From NCBI GenBank assembly GCA_964624145.1, contig CAZUXT010000001.1:220322-284321 (forward strand): a DNA stretch of 64,000 nt, read 5' to 3'. This document shows, piece by piece, positions 49,748 through 58,583 of this stretch; positions within the stretch are counted from its first letter, which is position 1, and each line of letters begins with the position of its first letter. A program made the translations under genes and the position numbers. The notes beneath the pieces are model-generated. The model was not told where the DNA came from and searched no databases. It saw nothing but the letters and a program-made list of their open reading frames with translations. Source of the stretch: WJMT01 sp964624145. Its GTDB lineage: Bacteria; Acidobacteriota; Aminicenantia; Aminicenantales; Aminicenantaceae.

Positions 49748-51914
49748 ACATTCTCATATTTTTGCTTTCGTGGTTTTTTTTGCCGCGCTCGTTCTCCTCG
49801 TTCCGGCATATTCCCAACAAACAGAAAAAAAGGAACCTGAAAAGGAAAAAATCACTTCCCTTCTCAGCCTTCTCGAAATCGTTCCCTCCGAGGAATCCAT
49901 AGATTATGTTCAAAACAAAACCCAATTTCAACTCCACACCCTTCTCACGGAACAGAGGCATCCTGAAACCTGGAATTTGAGCGAAGTTGTCAGGGAGGAC
50001 TGTACCGCTGGACTGGAAATGCTCTTTAAAGTTGACCAGGATATAGTCAACAAGCTCGACCAGCTTTCCCAAAATAAGGATGCGCTTGAGGCCGCTGTAG
50101 AAGCTGTTAAGGCCGCTCTTCTCTCGGGAAATAAAATATACATTTACGGATGCGGCGCTACAGGAAGACTGGCCAAGCAGATGGAAAGCACATTCTGGAG
50201 GCCATTCTGGCAAAAAACAAAAAAACAAAACCGGATATGGGAAAAACTCAAAAACCATCTTAAGGATGACATCGAGGAAAGGCTCATAGGTGAGATGACC
50301 GGAGGAGACAGGGCCCTTATAAGCTCACTTGAGGGCTTTGAAGACCTTCAACTGATAGGAGAACTCCAGTTAAAAGAACACAAGGTCAAAAAAGGAGATG
50401 TCGTCATCTGCGTGACAGAAGGAGGCGAGACCTCATCGGTCATCGGAACAATATTGTCCGCTCTGGACGAATGGAAACAATCTTCCGGTTACATGCCGGA
50501 GAAAAGCAGAAACAAGCTGTTTTTTGTTTACAACAATCCTGATGACAGGCTGATGCCCTTTACCCGAAGCAGAAAAGTCCTTACAGAAAAAGGCATTACA
50601 AAAATAAATCTGACAACAGGCCCTCAAGCTATCAGCGGCTCTACAAGGATGCAGGCAACCACTATCGAGACTTTTGTGATAGGTCATATCATTCAAACCG
50701 CACTGGACCGGTCTTTAAGAGAATTTCTATCAAAAAAAGAAATGGAAAAACTTGGATTCGAAGAAAAAACAGAACTGGAAATCCGGCTTAGAGAATTCGA
50801 GAATATACTCAAACAGGTCAGAAAAGTAATCCCTGAAATAGCCAAACTCACTCTGCTGGAATCAAAAACCTACGAATCAGGGCATTTCTCGACTTATTTC
50901 GCCGGCGACGGACTGATCACTGTCTTTATAGACAGCACAGAGCGAAGCCCGACATTCCGCCTTTATCCACTGGATACGGTCAACCAAAAGGAGCGACGGT
51001 CATGGATCCAAGTCTGGACCGCAGCCCCTGGACTTGAAAAAGCATGGAATGTTTTCCTTAAAAGGCCTTTTCACGGCCTCTCCTATGATTTTTATCATGA
51101 CCCTTTCCAAAACGAAATAGAGGACCCTTTCCTGAAAAAAGCAGCCCTGGAAAGCCTTGATAACGCAGGAAACGACCAGAAACGGCTTTATGATTTTTCT
51201 TTTTCACCTTCAAACACAAAACAAAGAGGACCGGAAGAAGAAGACTTAGGTGTTCTGGTGGCTGTGTCACCTGAAGAGAAGCAACTCGAAGATAAAGATT
51301 CTCCTTTCTGCCAGTTCATAAGCCTTTTTAAAAAGAACAAATCAAATACAGCCGTTCTGTCCGTTTCAAACAAGGCTGAAAAAAAAATAGACAGGATTAT
51401 CCCCGAAATTCCTGATTTCGAACCAGGTCATAAGGACGTTTCCGTTGCCATCTCAGTCAATAATAAAAACGACCCTCTCAACATCAACCAGCATACAGCT
51501 TTGAAAATCACGCTCAATGCCCATTCAACGGCCGTAATGGCCAGACTGGGGAAAGTGGTGGGAAACACCATGACAAATGTCAGCCCCAGCAACCTGAAGC
51601 TTATCGGGAGAGCCACTTATCTTATTCAGTCCCATGTAAATGACGCCCTCAGCAGTCCGGGATGGGTTGAAAAATACGGTATATTCACACCTCTTTCTTA
51701 CGGGGAGGCTAATGCGGTTCTTTTCGAATCCATAAAATTCTTAAAGAGCGGGGGAGTCAGATCCGGCCAGACTGCTGAAGTGGCTCTGTCCATAATCCGC
51801 ATTCTGGAATCCATCCGCCAGAATAAAGGAATATCTCAAAAACAAGCTTTTAAACTGGTGCAGGAAAAAGGTCTGCTTCAATACCTTTCCAATGCTAAAT
51901 CTCCAAATAAGTAA
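49737..51914 (+). CDS. Large MurQ/GCKR-like SIS protein with signal peptide
   Basis: 725 residues from the ATG at 49737 (GGAGGGAG upstream). The first 26 residues (FAFVVFFAALVLLVPAYS then QQ) look like a cleavable signal peptide. The SIS fold follows: YIYGCGATGRLAKQMESTFWRPF (about 136-155) matches the GAGTSGRL...ECPPTF site of N-acetylmuramate-6-phosphate etherase MurQ, then VICVTEGGETSSVIGT, GPQAISGSTRMQATT, and near the C-terminus MARLGKVVGNTMTNVSPSNLKLIGRATYLI, matching the MurQ LMxRLGKVxGNxMVDxxxxNxKL end. It is more than twice the 300 residues of MurQ, with a large middle insertion. Followed with a 23-base overlap by NamZ, which releases N-acetylmuramic acid. Export of a MurQ homologue is unexpected. 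Confidence 0.8.
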   Translation: MNHKHSHIFAFVVFFAALVLLVPAYSQQTEKKEPEKEKITSLLSLLEIVPSEESIDYVQNKTQFQLHTLLTEQRHPETWNLSEVVREDCTAGLEMLFKVDQDIVNKLDQLSQNKDALEAAVEAVKAALLSGNKIYIYGCGATGRLAKQMESTFWRPFWQKTKKQNRIWEKLKNHLKDDIEERLIGEMTGGDRALISSLEGFEDLQLIGELQLKEHKVKKGDVVICVTEGGETSSVIGTILSALDEWKQSSGYMPEKSRNKLFFVYNNPDDRLMPFTRSRKVLTEKGITKINLTTGPQAISGSTRMQATTIETFVIGHIIQTALDRSLREFLSKKEMEKLGFEEKTELEIRLREFENILKQVRKVIPEIAKLTLLESKTYESGHFSTYFAGDGLITVFIDSTERSPTFRLYPLDTVNQKERRSWIQVWTAAPGLEKAWNVFLKRPFHGLSYDFYHDPFQNEIEDPFLKKAALESLDNAGNDQKRLYDFSFSPSNTKQRGPEEEDLGVLVAVSPEEKQLEDKDSPFCQFISLFKKNKSNTAVLSVSNKAEKKIDRIIPEIPDFEPGHKDVSVAISVNNKNDPLNINQHTALKITLNAHSTAVMARLGKVVGNTMTNVSPSNLKLIGRATYLIQSHVNDALSSPGWVEKYGIFTPLSYGEANAVLFESIKFLKSGGVRSGQTAEVALSIIRILESIRQNKGISQKQAFKLVQEKGLLQYLSNAKSPNK

Positions 51915-53166
51915 AAGCCGGCATAAAAAGAAAATCTCTATTGCGCTTTTCTGCGTTGTGCTTTTACTCTGCCTACTTCTTGTCATAATGGATCAAACAA
52001 AAAGAGAAAAAAGAGTGAGGCTTGGAAACGAAATCTTCGTTTCTCAATATTTTTCAGAAGTGAGGGATAAAAGAGTCGGCCTGGTCGTCAACCACACCTC
52101 CCTGCTCCCGGAAGGAATGCATCTTGTGGACTCTCTCACTGAAAAAGGCATCACTGTGGCATCCCTGTTCACTACGGAACACGGGTTTCTCGGTGATAAA
52201 GAAGCGGGCCAGAATATCAGAGACAGTCAGTATAAAGGGATAAGGATCTACAGTCTTCACGGAGATATCAAACGACCCACTTCGCAGCAAATCAAAGGCC
52301 TGGATGTGCTCATCTATGACATCCAAGACGTGGGAGCCCGGTTTTATACGTATATCGCCACTATGAAATACATACTTGAATCAGCATCTCTTGAAAACAT
52401 CCCCGTATATATACTTGACCGGCCCAATCCCACGGGAGGCCTTATCATAGAAGGACCTCTTCTTGACAGGGAACTGGAATCTTTCACCGGCCCCTGCCCT
52501 GTCCCCATACGCTATGGTATGACCTGCGGAGAACTGGCCCTCATGATGAGAGGGGAGAACTGGATCCCAAAACATACGGACATCCGGGTTGTAAAAATGA
52601 AAGGGTGGAGGAGAAAATATTTTTGGAAAGACACAGGCCTCAATTGGATCCCGCCTTCTCCCAATATCCCCCTGCCAAAAACCACTCTGGCTTTTCCCGG
52701 GACAAGCCTTTTGGGCGGGATAGGGCTCAATCACGGAATAGGGACTCAAAACCCTTTTCTTCAATTTGGCGCACCCTGGCTTGACCCTCAAACCATTATT
52801 CAGAATATGGGAGAAAAATCGGTCCAGGGAGTAATCCTTTCACAGATCACATATACACCGCGTTCTCTTCCGGGAAAAACCGCATATCCTCCTTATAAAG
52901 ACAGGCTCTGCAGGGGGATACTCATCTCCGTCCAGGAAGAATCAGCATTCCGCTCCCTTGAGTTCACCCTGGATCTCATCAGGACTTTAAAGAATCACTT
53001 TCCGGATAATGTAAAAATAATAACGGACAAATTTGACAGCCTCTTTGGAAACGACTGGCTGAGGCATTATATCGAAGACAAAATTTCCTATGAAGAGCTC
53101 AAAGAACTTTTAAAAAAAGACGAAGACGCATTCCGCCAGCAAAGAAAGCCCTACCTCCTCTACTAG
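51892..53166 (+). CDS. namZ: Exo-beta-N-acetylmuramidase NamZ (DUF1343)
   Basis: 424 residues. An N-terminal hydrophobic anchor or signal (about 15-33) leads into the DUF1343/NamZ domain: RVGLVVNHTSLLPEG, ASLFTTEHGFLGDKEAGQ (signature EHGF/RG), PTSQQIKGLDVLIYDIQDVGARFYTYIATM, VYILDRPNPTGG and PSPNIPLPKTTLAFPGTSLLGG. NamZ removes N-acetylmuramic acid from the non-reducing end of peptidoglycan fragments. With the MurQ-like gene it overlaps (23 bases) this forms a muropeptide-recycling pair. Family name is firm, placement in membrane or periplasm is inferred. Confidence 0.9.
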   Translation: MLNLQISKSRHKKKISIALFCVVLLLCLLLVIMDQTKREKRVRLGNEIFVSQYFSEVRDKRVGLVVNHTSLLPEGMHLVDSLTEKGITVASLFTTEHGFLGDKEAGQNIRDSQYKGIRIYSLHGDIKRPTSQQIKGLDVLIYDIQDVGARFYTYIATMKYILESASLENIPVYILDRPNPTGGLIIEGPLLDRELESFTGPCPVPIRYGMTCGELALMMRGENWIPKHTDIRVVKMKGWRRKYFWKDTGLNWIPPSPNIPLPKTTLAFPGTSLLGGIGLNHGIGTQNPFLQFGAPWLDPQTIIQNMGEKSVQGVILSQITYTPRSLPGKTAYPPYKDRLCRGILISVQEESAFRSLEFTLDLIRTLKNHFPDNVKIITDKFDSLFGNDWLRHYIEDKISYEELKELLKKDEDAFRQQRKPYLLY

Positions 53167-53180
53167 AAAGGAGCAACTTC

Positions 53181-53289
53181 ATAAAATTCAGGTGTGGCTG
53201 AAGCGACATTGAAGATTTAGCCTTCTGAGTGCTGTGTTTGAGGGAACTCGGCACAGCCGAGCTGTGAGCATGTTTGACCTGAATTTTAT
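53181..53289. other. Long-range hairpin between convergent operons
   Basis: Perfect 13-bp arms ATAAAATTCAGGT (53181-53193) and ACCTGAATTTTAT (53277-53289) enclose 83 bases that hold two smaller hairpins: GGCTGAA/TTTAGCC (53196-53202 with 53216-53222, one G-T pair) and CTCGGC-ACA-GCCGAG (53248-53262). It fills the gap between namZ and the convergent V-ATPase operon. It may be a bidirectional transcription end or a small structured RNA; it has no T-tract. Confidence 0.55.
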
Positions 53290-53291
53290 CC

Positions 53292-53903
53292 TTAATCTTC
53301 CCCGATGATCTCTTTGACCCTCATAAGCTGGACCTGATAAGACCTTTCCATCTCTTCCAGGCGCTCTGAAATATAATTAATGGTTTCCTTGAGATTGGGG
53401 ATCAAAATATGTTCCAATGCATTAACCCGGCGTCTGGTGACATTTATCTCCCTCGCAAGAAGCTCAACCGCTTTCCACAAACGGGCGATCTCCATGAGGT
53501 CCTCAAGCAGTTCCTGCATCTTTTTTAAGCCGATATCCAGCTCGCTTTCCGTATTGAAAAAATCATAGTCAGATGTTTCCAGACTTTTGATCCTGAATTT
53601 AGGGATGGATAGATTGAAGACCTTTTCAGACCTAACATCCAGGCTCAACCTGCCCTCAGGAATAAGCTTTTCAATCTGTTTTTTGGAATGCCTGGTCCGG
53701 GCAACAGCAAACGAGATGAAAACCTTGTTCAGCTTTTCCCCGACTCCCTCCTGCAGTTCATTCAGCTTTTTCATAAGCTCAAGGAACCGCCTCATAATCT
53801 CTTCTAATTTATCTTTGAGCAGCTTGTGCCCCCGTTCCGCAAGCTTAATCCGTTTGCGCAGGCGCAGAAGCTCCATCCGGTTAGGATTGACGTGCATTCT
53901 CAT
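53292..53903 (-). CDS. atpD: V/A-type ATPase subunit D
   Basis: Central rotor stalk subunit. 203 residues, almost wholly helical. The start NPNRMELLRLRKRIKLAERGHKLLKDKL is the family signature, the middle has the short beta region, and the C-terminal helix carries RRVNALEHILIPNLKETINYISERLEEMER, also diagnostic. Last gene of the ATPase operon; its ATG overlaps the subunit B stop by 4 bases. Confidence 0.95.
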   Translation of the reverse strand: MRMHVNPNRMELLRLRKRIKLAERGHKLLKDKLEEIMRRFLELMKKLNELQEGVGEKLNKVFISFAVARTRHSKKQIEKLIPEGRLSLDVRSEKVFNLSIPKFRIKSLETSDYDFFNTESELDIGLKKMQELLEDLMEIARLWKAVELLAREINVTRRRVNALEHILIPNLKETINYISERLEEMERSYQVQLMRVKEIIGED

Positions 53904-55276
53904 TTTTTTTCTGAATAATACTTATCTAAAAATTCCGTGCCTATCCTTTTTAATTCGCTCTTCGGGACCATGCGCAAAAGCTTCCATCCGAGGTCCAGGG
54001 TCTCTTCAATGGAACGGGATTCTGTCTCGCCCTGGCGCACAAATTCATTCTCATATCTATCTGCAAAATCCAGATAGATCCTATCCATATCAGAAAGCGC
54101 GGCTTCTCCCAGAATGAGCGCCAGCTCTCTGGCTTCCTTTCCCCTGGCATAACAGGCAAAAAGCTGATTCAAGACATCAGCATGGTCTTCTCTTGTCTTT
54201 CCTTTTCCGATTCCTTTGTCCTTGAGCCTGGAAAGGCTGGGAAGCACATCAATGGGAGGGTAGATTCCCTTCCTGTGTATCTCTCTGCTCAACATGATCT
54301 GACCCTCTGTGATGTATCCTGTCAAATCCGCTATGGGATGGGTTTTATCGTCCTCTGGCATGGTGAGAATAGGAATGGATGTTATGGAACCTTTTTTCCC
54401 CTTGATTCTGCCTGCCCTCTCATACATAGAGGCAAGGTCTGTGTACAAATAGCCCGGGTAGCCTCTTCGGCCCGGAATTTCCTTGCGGGCAGCGGAAATC
54501 TCTCTCAATGCTTCAGCATAAAAAGTGTAATCAACCAGTATGACCAGGACATGCATGTCCAAATCAAACGCAAGGTATTCAGCACAAGTAAGGGCAAGCC
54601 TGGGAGTGGCGATCCGTTCTATAGGAGGCTCATTGGCCAGATTAAGAAACACCACAGACCTTTCCAGAGCACCGGTGTCCCTGAAATCTTCAATGAAAAA
54701 ATTAGCCTCTTCAAACGTGATCCCCATCCCGCCAAAGACCACGGCAAACTTTTCTTTTTTACCAAGGACTTCAGCCTGTCTTGCTATCTGAGCGGCTATC
54801 CTGGGATGGGGGAGACCGCTTCCTGAAAAAATGGGGAGTTTCTGTCCCCTGACAAGAGGGTTCATTCCGTCTATGGATGAAATTCCGGTTTGAATAAACT
54901 CAGAAGGATAATCTCTTGCTTGAGGATTGATAGGGCTTCCGTTTATATCCAGTCTTTTCTTTGCTATGATCTCAGGGCCCCCGTCTTTCGGACTTCCGGA
55001 ACCGTTGAATATACGGCCCACGATTTCCTCTGATACCCCCAGTTTCTGGGAGCGCCCCAAAAACCTTACCTTCGACTTGTTGATGCCCAACCCGGTGGTC
55101 CCCTCAAAAACCTGAACCACGGCTCTTTCCGTGGAAATATCCAGCACTTCGCCTCTGCGCAGACCTCCCCCCGGTGCTTCTATCTCGACCAATTCTCCGT
55201 ATTTGACATCCTCAATCTTTTCAACAATGACTAAAGGGCCTACAATATTGGTAACCGTCAAATATTCTTTACGCAT
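53900..55276 (-). CDS. atpB: V/A-type ATPase subunit B (non-catalytic)
   Basis: 458 residues. Forms the A3B3 head with subunit A. ERAVVQVFEGTTGL and VGRIFNGSGSPKDGGPEI at the beta-barrel end. It lacks a canonical P-loop (KLPIFSGSGLPHPRIAAQIARQA in its place), as all B subunits do. AVVFGGMGITFEEANFFIEDF and GYPGYLYTDLASMYERAGRIKGKKGSITSIPILTMPEDD are family landmarks. 7 bases after subunit A. Confidence 0.97.
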   Translation of the reverse strand: MRKEYLTVTNIVGPLVIVEKIEDVKYGELVEIEAPGGGLRRGEVLDISTERAVVQVFEGTTGLGINKSKVRFLGRSQKLGVSEEIVGRIFNGSGSPKDGGPEIIAKKRLDINGSPINPQARDYPSEFIQTGISSIDGMNPLVRGQKLPIFSGSGLPHPRIAAQIARQAEVLGKKEKFAVVFGGMGITFEEANFFIEDFRDTGALERSVVFLNLANEPPIERIATPRLALTCAEYLAFDLDMHVLVILVDYTFYAEALREISAARKEIPGRRGYPGYLYTDLASMYERAGRIKGKKGSITSIPILTMPEDDKTHPIADLTGYITEGQIMLSREIHRKGIYPPIDVLPSLSRLKDKGIGKGKTREDHADVLNQLFACYARGKEARELALILGEAALSDMDRIYLDFADRYENEFVRQGETESRSIEETLDLGWKLLRMVPKSELKRIGTEFLDKYYSEKK

Positions 55277-55283
55277 TCTTAAA

Positions 55284-57047
55284 TCACCCTTTTTTCTTTA
55301 TCAATTCTTTAAACTCTTTGTCGACCTCGATAAAAATATCATGGACATCAAGATCCTCTGCTTTTTCCGGGATAAACTTCATCTTAGAGATCTGTTCTCT
55401 GACTCCCAAATTGAGGATATCCTCCAGGTTGATCCCGTCTTTGAGCGCTTTTATGCCGAGATTGTGAAAATGGACTATGGTCCTCAGCATCAAATACTGC
55501 TTTCGTAAAGACGTATATGTATCCTGAGGGTGGAAAGCATTCTGATGAAGAAAATCTTCCCTTATGGACTTTGCTGACTCCAGCACCAAACGTTCACTAT
55601 CCGAGAGGGATTCCACACCGACCAGCCTTGCGATCTCCAGTAGTTCAGATTCTTCTTCCAGAAGTCTCATGGCTTCCTGTCTTATCTCCGGAAAATCCTC
55701 AGCAATCTCTTTCTTCCAGTAATCCTTGATATCCTCCACATATAATGAATAGCTGTTCTGCCAATTTATAGCGGGAAAATGCCGTTCATTGGCTAACTTA
55801 TCGTCAAGTGCCCAGAAGACTTTAACCACTTTGAGTGTGGACTGAACGACCGGATCCGACAGATCTCCCCCTGGCGGAGAAACCGCTCCGATCACGCTTA
55901 AGGCTCCTTCTCTCTTGTCAGAACCAAGACAGACCACTCTTCCCGCCCTTTCATAAAACTCGGCAAGTCTGGATGCCAAGTAGGCGGGATAACCTTCTTC
56001 ACCGGGCATTTCCTCCATACGCCCTGATATCTCCCTGAGGGCTTCCGCCCAGCGGCTGGAAGAGTCAGCCATCAGGGCTACGGAATAGCCCATATCCCTA
56101 AAATACTCGGCTATGGTCATTCCTGTGTAAATGGAAGCTTCACGGGCAGCCACGGGCATGTTTGAGGTATTGGCTATGATTATGGTCCTCTCCATTAAGG
56201 GTCGGCCTGTGGAGGGGTCTTTGAGTTCAGGAAAGCTCAACAAAAGGTCAGCCACCTCATTCCCGCGCTCACCGCAGGCAACAAATACAATGATTTGTGC
56301 ATCAGACCATTTAGCCAGCTGGTGCTGGACAACAGTCTTACCGCTCCCAAAAGGTCCGGGCACACAGGCTGTCCCTCCTTTTGCTAAAGGAAAAAGCGTA
56401 TCGAGCACTCTCTGCCCTGTAGAAAGAGGATTCACAGGCATCTTTCTCTCTTTGACCCTCCTGTTCTGGCGGATAGACCAAACCTGAAACAGCCGTATCC
56501 TGTATTCAGCATCAATGCCTTTGATCACAGCCGCTGTCTCTTCTATGGTCATCCTGCCTTTTTTTATTTCCTCTACTCTTCCCTCTTTCCCGGGAGGGAC
56601 CATAATCTTGTGTTTTATTAGGGGGGTCTCTTCAATCTCACCCAGAAAGTCTCCCTCCTTGACCATCTGTCCCTTCTTGACAGCGGGCTTGAAATCCCAT
56701 TCCCTTATTCTATCCAGAGGAGGGACTTCGATCCCTCTTTTTACAAAGTCTCCCTCTTTGGACCTGATCACATCAAGGGGACGCTGGATTCCGTCAAAAA
56801 CCGAACGGATCAGTCCCGGTCCCAGCTCAACACTCAATGGTTCGCCTGTCAACACAACAGGTTCTCCGGGACCTATACCTGTGGTGTTTTCATAAACCTG
56901 GATAAAAGCTCTGTCTTCTCTGAGCTCGATGATCTCTCCTATAAGTCCCAATTCTCCTATTCTGACCATATCGTACATTTTTGCTCCCAGACATTCCGAA
57001 GCAACAACGAGAGGTCCTGCTGTCCTAATAATCTTTCCTTCTTTCAT
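55284..57047 (-). CDS. atpA: V/A-type ATPase catalytic subunit A
   Basis: 587 residues. The nucleotide-binding catalytic subunit. P-loop GPFGSGKT (231-238), preceded by the A-specific non-homologous insertion (about 110-200) that separates V/A-type from F-type subunits. Also CGERGNEVADLL, MADSSSRWAEALREISGRMEEMPGEEGYPAYLASRLAEFYERAGRV and GAVSPPGGDLSDPV, all diagnostic. C-terminal helical domain complete. It follows subunit F by one base. Confidence 0.97.
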   Translation of the reverse strand: MKEGKIIRTAGPLVVASECLGAKMYDMVRIGELGLIGEIIELREDRAFIQVYENTTGIGPGEPVVLTGEPLSVELGPGLIRSVFDGIQRPLDVIRSKEGDFVKRGIEVPPLDRIREWDFKPAVKKGQMVKEGDFLGEIEETPLIKHKIMVPPGKEGRVEEIKKGRMTIEETAAVIKGIDAEYRIRLFQVWSIRQNRRVKERKMPVNPLSTGQRVLDTLFPLAKGGTACVPGPFGSGKTVVQHQLAKWSDAQIIVFVACGERGNEVADLLLSFPELKDPSTGRPLMERTIIIANTSNMPVAAREASIYTGMTIAEYFRDMGYSVALMADSSSRWAEALREISGRMEEMPGEEGYPAYLASRLAEFYERAGRVVCLGSDKREGALSVIGAVSPPGGDLSDPVVQSTLKVVKVFWALDDKLANERHFPAINWQNSYSLYVEDIKDYWKKEIAEDFPEIRQEAMRLLEEESELLEIARLVGVESLSDSERLVLESAKSIREDFLHQNAFHPQDTYTSLRKQYLMLRTIVHFHNLGIKALKDGINLEDILNLGVREQISKMKFIPEKAEDLDVHDIFIEVDKEFKELIKKKG

Positions 57048-57048
57048 T

Positions 57049-57375
57049 TTAATCTTTCCCTTTAACTAAAGAATCCGAGCCCGTGGCCTTTATGGAAAGG
57101 CCTTTCATCCTTTTCTTAATAAGATCAGAAACTTCCCTATAATCAGAAAATCCTGCTATGACGGGACAAAATTTGCTCTCCAGTCTATTGATTTCCTTTT
57201 GCAAAGGCTCTAAAAATTGATCATGGACAAGGCAAAGAGCGATCTCTTCGCCTTCAAGCCCTTTCAGAATATCCCTGGCTTCATATATGTTTTCAGGTGT
57301 GTATACTTTGATCCCCAGGGCTTTGAGCGGGATAATCAGGTCCGCATCTCCCATGACAGCTATTTTGCTAAACAT
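57049..57375 (-). CDS. atpF: V/A-type ATPase subunit F
   Basis: 108 residues. Small central-stalk subunit with a Rossmann-like fold: KIAVMGDADLIIPLKALGIKVY at the start (family pattern GDxxxxxGFxLxG), ALCLVHDQFLEPLQKEI in the middle and VIAGFSDYREVSDLIKKRMKGL near the end. Position between C and A is the standard one. Its start overlaps subunit C by 8 bases. Confidence 0.88.
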   Translation of the reverse strand: MFSKIAVMGDADLIIPLKALGIKVYTPENIYEARDILKGLEGEEIALCLVHDQFLEPLQKEINRLESKFCPVIAGFSDYREVSDLIKKRMKGLSIKATGSDSLVKGKD

Positions 57376-58150
57376 AAGTCTCGCTTATCCTGTTTTTTAA
57401 AATTTCCACCGGTATGCGATTCATCTTTCCTCCACCCACTATACGGAACAAATCAAGTTCTTTCTTTTTTGCCAGCACATAGGCAAACACAGGCTCGGGA
57501 CCGAAAACGATGTACCCGGCTTTTCTTAAATATCTCATAAGAAAATCTTCAAAGATTTTTTCCATCTCCACAAAAGATTCTTTCTCCTGAAAAGCATCCA
57601 TTCCGCTGCTCCATACTTCAAAATAGGGACTATGCTTCAATCTCTCATTGATATCAGAAAAAGAAAGGTCAAAAAAATCCCTTATCCTGTCGGTCTGAAT
57701 ATACCCTCCGTTCATTAAAATGGACTCAAGCTTCCCCTTGGAAAGCTCCAGATATTTAATCCGAGCCAGTATTTTTAGATTCCCCAGATCTATTCTATGG
57801 CGCACATAATCTATGATGAACGGATACCCTGTTTCCCTGGCTTTTTGAAGGGCCTTTTCAGGAGTCTTCTCTTCTTCGATCACCATTTTGACCTTTCTTT
57901 CCAAAAAAAGACCGGACACGGAACTGAGCAGACTCTCCTTTTCTTTCTCGAGAAAAACATCCAGTTGTCTTGTGTCCTTTATCTCTTCCATTTCCTCTAA
58001 AAAGGTCCCTGCATCAAATATTGTTTTTAAAGCGGAAGAAAAATCTTTCTCTTCCGCACTCTCCAGAAAAACATCCTTGGGAATCAGCTTATTTTCCAAG
58101 GCACGCACTCTTCCTACGGCAAAAGCATAGTCGAGCCGGGATACTTTCAT
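57368..58150 (-). CDS. atpC: V/A-type ATPase subunit C
   Basis: 260 residues. Funnel-shaped subunit (eukaryotic subunit d homologue) that joins the central stalk to the K ring. Features: YAFAVGRVRALENKLI at the N-terminus, DYVRHRIDLGNLKILARIKYLE (the IDxxNLxxxxRxK pattern of the family), and YIVFGPEPVFAYVLAKKKELDLFRIVGGGKMNRIP at the C-terminus, highly typical. It is shorter than the about 330 residues of many homologues, seemingly lacking part of one internal repeat. Overlaps E and F genes at both ends. Confidence 0.9.
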   Translation of the reverse strand: MKVSRLDYAFAVGRVRALENKLIPKDVFLESAEEKDFSSALKTIFDAGTFLEEMEEIKDTRQLDVFLEKEKESLLSSVSGLFLERKVKMVIEEEKTPEKALQKARETGYPFIIDYVRHRIDLGNLKILARIKYLELSKGKLESILMNGGYIQTDRIRDFFDLSFSDINERLKHSPYFEVWSSGMDAFQEKESFVEMEKIFEDFLMRYLRKAGYIVFGPEPVFAYVLAKKKELDLFRIVGGGKMNRIPVEILKNRISETYV

Positions 58151-58563
58151 AACTTAAGATCCCCAGCAATCAGCCCTTCAATCTCAGGACGAAGCTCTTC
58201 TTTCATCTCCTCTCTATCAAGCTCACTCTGTTTCTCGCCGTCTTTCATTATCACCTGCTTCTTTAATACCTGTTCTCCTTTCAAAGCCTGCTCAAACGCT
58301 TCCTCCATGACCTTGTTAATAATCTCCTTTTTAAAGACAAGGATCTTCATCCTTTTATCCAATCGTGCTTGAGTCAATATCCTGGTTGCTTCCATTTCAG
58401 CCCGTCGTTGTTCCTCTGAAAGGTATGCCTCGGCTTCCTTAAAACCTTCCTGTTCCGCATCTGTCTTTATCTGCTCTGCCTTATTCCTGCTTTCATCAAT
58501 GATCTGATGGGCTTCAGCCTCGCCTTGAGAACTGATTTTTTTTAAAATATCATCCAGTCCCAT
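58147..58563 (-). CDS. atpE: V/A-type ATPase subunit E
   Basis: 138 residues. Peripheral stalk subunit. The N-terminal 85 residues form one long helix (GLDDILKKISSQGEAEAHQIIDESRNKAEQI, then EEQRRAEMEATRILTQARLDKRMKILVFKKEIINKVMEEAF), the signature of subunit E. The C-terminal globular domain is very short compared with the about 190-200 residues of most E subunits, so this may be a reduced version. No frameshift is visible: the end overlaps the subunit C start by 4 bases in the normal way. Confidence 0.8.
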   Translation of the reverse strand: MGLDDILKKISSQGEAEAHQIIDESRNKAEQIKTDAEQEGFKEAEAYLSEEQRRAEMEATRILTQARLDKRMKILVFKKEIINKVMEEAFEQALKGEQVLKKQVIMKDGEKQSELDREEMKEELRPEIEGLIAGDLKL

Positions 58564-58583
58564 TTTTCGTCTCTAGACCTCGA

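Noticed and set aside
54182..54826. 214-codon open frame opposite the V-ATPase B gene
   Set aside because: Shadow of a highly conserved gene; no recognisable domain and no start signal.
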